From Rubrimonas sp036735545 (lineage in GTDB: Bacteria; Pseudomonadota; Alphaproteobacteria; Rhodobacterales; Rhodobacteraceae): 64,000 nucleotides of DNA. Below are positions 57,802 to 64,000 of the stretch, in pieces. Position 1 is the first letter of the stretch. Every line of letters starts with the position of its first letter. The translations under genes and the position numbers were made by a program. The stretch covers positions 52,732-116,731 of the forward strand of contig DAINOD010000003.1 in assembly GCA_036735545.1 (NCBI GenBank). The letters are read 5' to 3'. Under the pieces are notes generated by a model. It worked only from the letters and a program-made list of their open reading frames with translations, was not told the DNA's origin and searched no databases.

Positions 57802-59610
57802 TCATCGCCCGGGCTCCGGGGCGATCTGCGCCGTGCTGACTTCGCTCTCGTAGGCGGATGCGATATGGACGTCGATCACGGCGACCCCGCCGGCGGCGAC
57901 CGCGCGCAGCCCTTCGCGGACGGCGTCCAGCAGCGCCGGATAGTCGGCCACCGGCCCGATCCCGAGCGCGCCCTGGCCCCGCGCAAGCATGGCGCAGTCC
58001 GGCGCCGGGTCCTCGATGCGCTGCCCGATCCAGCGGTTCTCGACAGGCCGGCCGCGCCGGGCCGCGACCTTGTGCTGGTGCATCTCGTCGTTGAAGTAGG
58101 AGCGGTTGTTGGCGACCAGCACCAGAAGCGGGATGCGATACTTGACCGCCGTCCACAGCGCCGTGACGCCCATCAGGTAGTCGCCGTCTCCCATCACCGC
58201 GACGGGCGGGCGGCCGTGATCCATCAGCGCCAGCGCCGCGCCCACAGCCATGCCGGGGCCGGAGCCCACGCCGCCCCCGCCGTCGAAGCCGGTGTAGTCC
58301 AGCGGCCCCTCGAAGCGCGTCGCGGCCGCGGGCCAGCCGAGCGGCACGCGCACCAGCGAGGCTCGCGCGTCGGCCCATCCGCCGGTCTCCGCCTCGCTCA
58401 GTGCCGCGGCGATGGCCGACAGCGTCAGTTCCGCCCCGGGCTCGGGCGCCGCAACGGGTTCGGGCGCCCGGGCGGGGTAGGACCGCGCCGCCTCGGCCGG
58501 CCCCAGCGCGGCGAGGATGGCCTGGACCGCCGCGTCGGGATCGGCCATCAGCCGCAGATCGGCCGCAGGCAGGATCTGGTAGTCGGCGCTCCATCCGCGG
58601 TGCACATGAGCGTCGAGCGAAACGTTGATCACCTTCGCCGGCGCGTCCACGACGCCGAACGCGCTCGCCATCGCCCCGCCGAGGTCGACCCAGTCGAAGG
58701 CGCACACCACGTCCGCCTCGCGCAGGAGCGCCAGCGCCGCCGCGCTGGGGACGAACCCGCAGCCGACAGGGTGCAGCGGGTGGGCGGTGGGAAACACCGC
58801 GCCCAGCTTCAGATCCGTCAGGACCCGCGCCCCCAGGCGCTCCGCGAGGGCCACCCGCGCATCCCAGTCGGCCTGCGCGCGCGAGCCGCGGCCGAAAAGC
58901 AGGACCGGCCGCTCGGCCGACGCGAGCAGCCGCGCAGCCTCCGCCGCCGCGCCGGCCGCGGGACCTGGCCGCGGCCCGGCGGCGAAGCGCGCAGCGTCGG
59001 GGATGCGCGGCGCGCGGTCCAGCGCCTGCTCCTGCCATGTGACGTCGAGGCAGACGAAGGTCGGACCACAGGGCTGGGTCGTGGCGATCTGCCAGGCGCG
59101 CAGGACGGATTCCACCGCCGCCTGCGGCGATCCGGGCTGGTCGTCCCACTTGGTGAAATCGCGCACGAGCGCGCCCTGATCCTGGGAGGTGTGTATCCAC
59201 TCGATCCAGGGCCGACGCAGCGCCGCGTCCACCGCGCCGTTGGCGCCGAGGATCAGCATCGGCGCGCGGTCGCACCAGGCGTTGAACACGCCCATCGACC
59301 CGTTCATCAGCCCGACGTTGCTGTGAAGCGCCGCAGCCATCGGGCGGTCGGCGACCTTGGCGTAGCCGTGGGCGATGGCCGGCGCGTGCATCTCGTGCAG
59401 CACCAGCAGCATCTGCGGCGTCTCGTTGCCCAGGTGATTGACGAGGCTGTCGTGCAGGCCGCGGAAGCTCGCGCCGGGGTTCAGAGCGATGTATGGCACG
59501 TTGAGCGCCCGCAGCGCCTCGGCGACCGCGTCGCTGCCGAAGGCCATGGGCCCGTTGGTCAGACCGGCCGGCGTCTCCGCCAGCGGTCTCGAGGGCGCGC
59601 GATCGAGCAA
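57802..59610 (-). CDS. Thiamine-diphosphate-dependent enzyme (decarboxylase/acetolactate synthase-like)
   Basis: 602 residues in three domains. The N-terminal pyrimidine-binding domain has NPGASFRGLHDSLVNHLG and the catalytic-type Glu in VLHEMHAPAIAHGYAKV. A central domain is around 210-340. The C-terminal domain carries the ThDP motif GDGDYLMGVTALW running to ANNRSYFND (about 473-505). Start chosen at TTG 59610 because AAAGGAGG stands 5 nt upstream; the first in-frame ATG is 59547 and would lose a conserved-looking region only slightly. Likely decarboxylates a 2-oxoacid made by the FMN dehydrogenase. The exact reaction is not determinable. Confidence 0.88.
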   Translation of the reverse strand: MLDRAPSRPLAETPAGLTNGPMAFGSDAVAEALRALNVPYIALNPGASFRGLHDSLVNHLGNETPQMLLVLHEMHAPAIAHGYAKVADRPMAAALHSNVGLMNGSMGVFNAWCDRAPMLILGANGAVDAALRRPWIEWIHTSQDQGALVRDFTKWDDQPGSPQAAVESVLRAWQIATTQPCGPTFVCLDVTWQEQALDRAPRIPDAARFAAGPRPGPAAGAAAEAARLLASAERPVLLFGRGSRAQADWDARVALAERLGARVLTDLKLGAVFPTAHPLHPVGCGFVPSAAALALLREADVVCAFDWVDLGGAMASAFGVVDAPAKVINVSLDAHVHRGWSADYQILPAADLRLMADPDAAVQAILAALGPAEAARSYPARAPEPVAAPEPGAELTLSAIAAALSEAETGGWADARASLVRVPLGWPAAATRFEGPLDYTGFDGGGGVGSGPGMAVGAALALMDHGRPPVAVMGDGDYLMGVTALWTAVKYRIPLLVLVANNRSYFNDEMHQHKVAARRGRPVENRWIGQRIEDPAPDCAMLARGQGALGIGPVADYPALLDAVREGLRAVAAGGVAVIDVHIASAYESEVSTAQIAPEPGR

Positions 59611-59645
59611 CGACGCCTCCTTTAAGCTTGAACTATTTAAATGTG

Positions 59646-60830
59646 TCAGCCAGGCGACGGCCTGTCCACCGGAAATCCGCCCTCCGACGGACCGGTTCCC
59701 CAACCCACCGGCGCGCGGCGGGCGGCGAAGGTCATGCCGCGCTGCGCCCAGCGGGTCCGGGCGAGCCCGGGCAGGAGCCGCGACCACAGCGGCTCCGGCC
59801 AGCGCTGCGCCGCGGTGAAGCGGTCGGACCATAGCTGCGCGTGTTCCACGACCGGACGCTCGCTGCGCTCCCAGTCCTCGAGGCCGCGGGCGAGGTCGGT
59901 CGCGCCGTCGGCGAACACGGCCAGCGCGAGGGCGGTCGCCATCGCGCAGTTGCCGCCCTGAGCGAGGTTGGGCGCCATCGCATGCGCCGCGTCGCCGACC
60001 ACCGCGACCCGTCCCGCCGACCAGCGCTTCAGCCGCACCACGCGGAACGACGCCCACCGCGCCTCGGACCAGTCGGCGTCGAGGCAGGCGCGCCGGACGA
60101 CGTCCGCGCATGCGGGAAAGGCGCGCGACCACACGTCGGGGTCGGGCGGCGAGGTGCGCGCGGCGCTGTCCAACGCCGGACAGGTGAAGGTCACATAGGC
60201 GCGGGTCTCGTCGACGACGCGGTGCAGGAAGCGCCGGCGACCCGACCAGAACTCAAAGCCGGTCGCGCCGTCGTCGCGGGGCCCCAGCGCGCCCGGCCGC
60301 CGCGGAGCGAGCGCGCGCAGCGCGGTCTCACCCGTCTCGACCCGACGCGCCAGCAAGCCCAGACCGTCGCGCAGCCGCGAAGCGACGCCGTCCGCTGCGA
60401 CGACGAGGTCCGCGCAGACCGCGCCCCCGTCCGTCAGCCTGAGCCGCCCCTCGGGATCGGCGGACTCGACGGATGCGCCGAGCCGCACCTCCGCGCCCAG
60501 TCGCGCCGCCTCCTCGGCGAGCAGGCCGACGAGGTGCGGGCGGGGGATGCGCGACACCCGGCCGCCCTCGTCGAAGCGCATCAGCAGCCGGCCGCTGCGG
60601 TCCAGCACGACGCGGTCGGGCATCGGGGCCGCCCGCGCCAGCGCCGGTTCGAGCAAATCCAGCGCCTCGAGCGTGCGAAGGCCGTTCTCGTGGAAGGCGA
60701 TCGAATAGCCCTCGCTCCGCACGGAGCGCGCACGCTCGAAGACCTGCACCCGCCAACCGCGCCGGGCCAGCGCCACGGCCACGGTCAGGCCTGCGTAGCC
60801 CGCGCCGGCGATGGCGACGCTGCGGCTCAC
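59646..60830 (-). CDS. FAD-dependent aromatic monooxygenase (group A, UbiH/NicC-like)
   Basis: 394 residues. GxGxxG in AIAGAGYAGLTVAVALARRG (residues 5-24) binds FAD, DG motif in VVAADGVASRLR (about 155), and the GD motif in VAVVGDAAHAMAPNLAQGG (about 290-308). Such enzymes hydroxylate activated aromatic rings with NAD(P)H and O2. Next to a NicX-like dioxygenase, a 6-hydroxynicotinate 3-monooxygenase-like role is plausible, though overall similarity to NicC is modest. GTG 60830 overlaps the upstream stop (GTGA). Confidence 0.88.
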   Translation of the reverse strand: MSRSVAIAGAGYAGLTVAVALARRGWRVQVFERARSVRSEGYSIAFHENGLRTLEALDLLEPALARAAPMPDRVVLDRSGRLLMRFDEGGRVSRIPRPHLVGLLAEEAARLGAEVRLGASVESADPEGRLRLTDGGAVCADLVVAADGVASRLRDGLGLLARRVETGETALRALAPRRPGALGPRDDGATGFEFWSGRRRFLHRVVDETRAYVTFTCPALDSAARTSPPDPDVWSRAFPACADVVRRACLDADWSEARWASFRVVRLKRWSAGRVAVVGDAAHAMAPNLAQGGNCAMATALALAVFADGATDLARGLEDWERSERPVVEHAQLWSDRFTAAQRWPEPLWSRLLPGLARTRWAQRGMTFAARRAPVGWGTGPSEGGFPVDRPSPG

Positions 60831-61903
60831 CGGGGGGCCGCGGGGGTGGGGCGGCCGCCGAAGCGCTCCCAGACCACCCTGCCGCCCTCGACGACGGGCG
60901 CGCCGTCCAGCGTGACGGTGCAGCCGCGCATCGGCCAGTCGAAGTGGCACCGGCTGAAGCGGCCGGCGTGCTCGTTCGCCCCGGTCGAGAACAGGAAATT
61001 GCCGGCGAAGGCGCGCAGCTCCGTCCCGTTGACGTCGCGGCGGTCGTAGAAGGTCAGCGCGTCCCACCGCGCCCGCGGGTTCATTCCCCAGCCGACATGG
61101 GAGACGGCGAAGGCGTCCGGCTCGTCCCAGGCCGCGAGGTGGTCGCGCAGCATGTCCGCATCCAGCCCCTCGCCGTCGATCGCGGTCACCCGGTCGTCGC
61201 GCACGGCGAGCCGCACCGGCTCGCGCAGGTGGCGCTTGAACGTCAGGTTGGCGTCGCCGGGAGCGAGCACGACGCAGCCCTCGACCGAACCCGGTCGCGG
61301 GAAGCACAGGCAGAGGCCCGCCGGCCAGTAGGTGATCGTCCCCGGTTCGGCCGAGACGCCGGCCGAGCCGCGCGCGGGGGCGTCGGTCAGATCGATGCGC
61401 AGGTCGGTCCCGTGCGGCGAGGTCACGCGCATCTCGCGCGCCGCGCGCAAGAGGGCCACGCCGCTGGCGATGGGGTCGACGAGGGCGGGGTCGGGCTCCA
61501 GCCGCTCCAGAACCTCGGGGTGCTCGTCGCTGACCATCACGATGCGCGCGCCCCGCGCCAGCACCGCGGCGCGCTCGGCGGCGTGCAGCAGCCCCTCCAC
61601 GGTGCAGTCCACGACCAGCGAGCACGCCGCGAGGGCGTCCACCGCCGGGGCCAGCCCGCCGACCGCGAGGGTCGTTCCCGTGGAGCGCAGGGGGATCGGG
61701 CCGGCCAGCGGGGGCGAGGGCAGGACGAGGTGAAAGAGCCGCGCGCCGCAGCGCGCCAGTCCGTGTTCGGCCAGCGCGACCAGGATCGGTCGGGACTGGC
61801 TTTCCGACAGGATCGCGCAGACGTCGCCGGCCCGCACGCCGTTGTGGCGAAAGACCCGCGCGAAGCAGTCGATCCACTTCGGCTCCAGCCGCTCCTGCAG
61901 CAT
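60827..61903 (-). CDS. NicX-like 2,5-dihydroxypyridine 5,6-dioxygenase family protein
   Basis: 358 residues matching by eye the NicX family of extradiol-type ring-cleaving dioxygenases that evolved from an M29 aminopeptidase fold. The most telling region is SHVGWGMNPRARW (268-280), YDRRD, RAFAGNFLFSTGAN (297-310) and CHFDWPMRGC (319-328). His269, His320 and Asp322 align with the mononuclear Fe(II) ligands of P. putida NicX (His265, His318, Asp320). It would open a dihydroxypyridine ring to an N-formylmaleamate-type product. Nine bp after the molybdenum hydroxylase gene, coupled to the monooxygenase gene. Confidence 0.87.
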   Translation of the reverse strand: MLQERLEPKWIDCFARVFRHNGVRAGDVCAILSESQSRPILVALAEHGLARCGARLFHLVLPSPPLAGPIPLRSTGTTLAVGGLAPAVDALAACSLVVDCTVEGLLHAAERAAVLARGARIVMVSDEHPEVLERLEPDPALVDPIASGVALLRAAREMRVTSPHGTDLRIDLTDAPARGSAGVSAEPGTITYWPAGLCLCFPRPGSVEGCVVLAPGDANLTFKRHLREPVRLAVRDDRVTAIDGEGLDADMLRDHLAAWDEPDAFAVSHVGWGMNPRARWDALTFYDRRDVNGTELRAFAGNFLFSTGANEHAGRFSRCHFDWPMRGCTVTLDGAPVVEGGRVVWERFGGRPTPAAPR

Positions 61904-61912
61904 GGCCGGCCC

Positions 61913-64000
61913 TCAGCCGCGCCGGGCGGCGCGCGCCGCCTCGATGACCCGCCACAGCCGTTCGGGCGTCGCGGGCATGTCGAAGCGCGCCACGCCCAGC
62001 GGCGCCAGCGCGTCGAGGATCGCCGACAGGCCGGCCGGCAGCGCGCCCACCGTGCCGGCCTCGCCGGCGCCCTTGGCCCCGAGCGGGTTCTTGCGCGTGG
62101 GCCGGGGGTTGTGGGCGATCGCCACTTCCGGCAGGTCTGCGGCGCGCGGCAGGGCGTAGTCCATCAGGCTCGCGGTCAACGGCTGGCCGGTGTCGGGGTC
62201 GAAGACCACGCGCTCCGCCATCACCTGCGCCAGTCCCTGCGCCACGCCGCCGTGGATCTGGCCCTCGACGATCATCGGGTTGACCGCGACGCCCACGTCG
62301 TCGGCGACCGCGTAGCGCAGGACGGCCATCGCGCCGGTCTCGGGGTCGATCTCGACCTCGCAGACATGCGCGCCGTTGGGGAAGGTCGGGCCCTGGTCTG
62401 CGGCCATGCGCGCCGAGGCTTCAAGGGGCGCGCCGGCGGCCTGCGCGGCCGCGGCGAGCGCGGCCCAGCCCACCGCGCGGTCGGTTCCGACGATCCGCGC
62501 CATGCCCCCCTCCAGCGCGACGTCGCGGGGATCGACCTCCAGCACCGCCGCCGCGGTCTCGCGCGCCCGCGCGGCGACCGCCTCGGCCGCCCGCAGCGCC
62601 GCCGAGCCCGCCAGCGCGGCGGTGCGCGAGCCGAAGGTGCCGACTCCCCGCGGGCCCGCGTCGGTGTCGCCCTGCGCCACACGCACCGCCGCGCCGTCGA
62701 TCCCCAGCGCCTCGGCGACCACCTGCGCCAGCATGGTCTCGTGCCCCTGGCCGTGGTTGACCGATCCGGTCAGCACCGTCGCCCCGCCGTCCGGCTCGAT
62801 GCGCAGGTCGACGCCTTCGTCCAGCGCGCCGGCGGAGGATTCGATGGCGTTGGCGAAGCCGAGCCCGCGCAGCCGCCCGCGCATCGCCGCTTCGGCGCGT
62901 CGCGCCTCGAAGCCGTCGGCGTCCGCGAGCCGCAGCGCCATCGCCATGCCGGCCGGAAAGTCGCCGCTGTCGTAGGTGAAGGTCAGCCCCGTGCGAAAGG
63001 GCATCTCGTCGGGCCCGATCATGTTGCGCCGTCGCAGCTCGAAGCGGTCGAGACCCAGATCGCGCGCCGCCCGGTCGATCGCCAGCTCGATGCAGGCGAT
63101 GGCCTCCGGCCGGCCGGCGCCGCGGTAGGGCGCGATGGGCGGGGCGTTGGTGTAGACCGCGCGCACTTCGGCGTGGATCGCGGGCGTGCGGTAGACCCCG
63201 GCGACGCCGCCGATGTTGCCGAAGGTCGGTATCGGCCCGAAGAGCGACAGGTGCGCGCCCAGCGCCGCCAGCGAGCGGACCCGCAGGCCGGTGAAGCGCC
63301 CCGCCTCGTCGAGCGCCAGCGCGGCGGTCATGGTCAGGTCGCGCCCCTGATCGTCGCCCACCAGATGCGCCGAGCGCCCGCCGGTCCAGCGCACCGGGCG
63401 GCCGAGCCGGCGCGCGGCCCACAGCGCCAGCACGATCTCGGGAAAGATCGCCGACCGGAGACCGAAGGCGCCGCCCATGTCGGGCGTGATCACCCGCACC
63501 CCCGCCGCGCCGCAGCCGAACACCGCATCGCCCAGCGTCTGGCGCAGTATGTGCGGGTTCTGCGAGCCGCAGGTGAGCACGTAGCGCCCGCCCTCGAAAG
63601 CGCCGAGCGCGGTGCGCGCCTCCATCGGGCACATGGCGAGGCGCGTGAAGGGGATCTCCACGGTGGCGACATGCGCGGCGGCGGCGAAGGCCGCCTCCAC
63701 CGCCGCCGCGTCGCCGGCCTCGAAGACGTAGGCCGTGTTGTCCTCGGCCTGCGCCCACACGCGCGGCGCATCCGCGGCGGCGGCGGCGGTCGGGGTCTGG
63801 ACGAACGGCAGATCCTCGAGGTCCAGTTCGACCAACTCCAGCGCGTCGAGCGCGGCGGCGCGGGTCTCCGCGACCACCGCGACGACGGGCTCGCCGACAT
63901 GGCGGATCGCGCCGCGGGCCAGCGCCGGCCGCCCCGGCGCGAAGGCCGGCGCGCCGCCGGGACGCGCCAGGGGGGCCATCCGCAAGGCGAGGCACGGCGC
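61913..64000 (-). CDS. Molybdenum hydroxylase large subunit (xanthine/aldehyde dehydrogenase family), N-terminus beyond the window
   Basis: 695 residues visible; the frame runs through the right edge and roughly the first 80-100 residues of the family are missing. Molybdopterin-cytosine-dinucleotide subunit motifs: GGAFGLRSAIFPE, RWTGGRSAHLVGDDQ, IAPYRGAGRPEAI and SVNHGQGHETMLAQV. The catalytic Glu is in GAKGAGEAGTVGALP near the C-terminus. The AYRGAGR-type loop lacks the Cys of CO dehydrogenase, so it is a hydroxylase or aldehyde oxidase. With NicX-like and monooxygenase genes downstream, a nicotinate/pyridine hydroxylase is the best guess. FAD and 2Fe-2S partners are expected outside the window. 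Confidence 0.92.
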   Translation of the reverse strand, partial: APCLALRMAPLARPGGAPAFAPGRPALARGAIRHVGEPVVAVVAETRAAALDALELVELDLEDLPFVQTPTAAAAADAPRVWAQAEDNTAYVFEAGDAAAVEAAFAAAAHVATVEIPFTRLAMCPMEARTALGAFEGGRYVLTCGSQNPHILRQTLGDAVFGCGAAGVRVITPDMGGAFGLRSAIFPEIVLALWAARRLGRPVRWTGGRSAHLVGDDQGRDLTMTAALALDEAGRFTGLRVRSLAALGAHLSLFGPIPTFGNIGGVAGVYRTPAIHAEVRAVYTNAPPIAPYRGAGRPEAIACIELAIDRAARDLGLDRFELRRRNMIGPDEMPFRTGLTFTYDSGDFPAGMAMALRLADADGFEARRAEAAMRGRLRGLGFANAIESSAGALDEGVDLRIEPDGGATVLTGSVNHGQGHETMLAQVVAEALGIDGAAVRVAQGDTDAGPRGVGTFGSRTAALAGSAALRAAEAVAARARETAAAVLEVDPRDVALEGGMARIVGTDRAVGWAALAAAAQAAGAPLEASARMAADQGPTFPNGAHVCEVEIDPETGAMAVLRYAVADDVGVAVNPMIVEGQIHGGVAQGLAQVMAERVVFDPDTGQPLTASLMDYALPRAADLPEVAIAHNPRPTRKNPLGAKGAGEAGTVGALPAGLSAILDALAPLGVARFDMPATPERLWRVIEAARAARRG

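Overview
This is a very G+C-rich stretch (judged by eye) from an alphaproteobacterium, most likely Rhodobacterales or a close relative. The reasons are the formate dehydrogenase locus carrying DUF3305, DUF3306 and a lipoate-ligase-like gene, the layout of the chemotaxis operon, the TRAP and ABC uptake systems, and the dense ATGA/GTGA gene overlaps. I saw no rRNA, tRNA, insertion sequence, phage or CRISPR array. One 100-N scaffold gap lies at 40413-40512.

Left to right. (1) 1-9686, minus strand: one operon with a dipeptide-type ABC transporter (two permeases and a binding protein, no ATPase in view), hydantoinase/oxoprolinase subunits HyuA and HyuB, a class V aminotransferase resembling PhnW, and a D-2-hydroxyacid dehydrogenase cut by the left edge. 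A small palindrome at 9781-9791 may be its operator. (2) 10253-17642: a cell-envelope signalling island with two exported caspase-like proteases, a CHASE2 adenylate cyclase, a small FecR-like exported protein and a peptidoglycan-binding lipoprotein. This is my best candidate for an undescribed system. (3) 17856-24673: a polar amino-acid ABC importer with an arginase-fold hydrolase and an M20 amidohydrolase, divergent from a LysR regulator and an M28 peptidase. A perfect LysR-type box lies between the two arms.

(4) 25009-38706: a formate dehydrogenase locus. It contains tungstate importer TupABC, a multi-cluster ferredoxin, five accessory genes (a lipoate-ligase-like protein, two unrecognised conserved proteins, DUF3305 and DUF3306), a TorD chaperone, a 72-aa Tat protein, and the catalytic, Fe-S and cytochrome b subunits. 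It reads as a tungsten-dependent, membrane-anchored periplasmic enzyme with its metal supply and assembly factors. (5) 38801-41897: Mrp/ApbC P-loop ATPase, a 51-aa membrane peptide, the scaffold gap, and a WD40-cytochrome c fusion. (6) 42205-52281: a chemotaxis operon (STAS, cheY, cheA, cheW, MCP, cheW, cheR, cheB) with a divergent soluble MCP-like gene. (7) 52354-53373: an ACR3 arsenite efflux gene. (8) 53701-64000, minus strand: a catabolic operon with a molybdenum hydroxylase large subunit (cut by the right edge), a NicX-like ring-cleaving dioxygenase, an FAD monooxygenase, a ThDP enzyme, a complete TRAP transporter and an FMN 2-hydroxyacid dehydrogenase. It is consistent with uptake and breakdown of an N-heteroaromatic acid.
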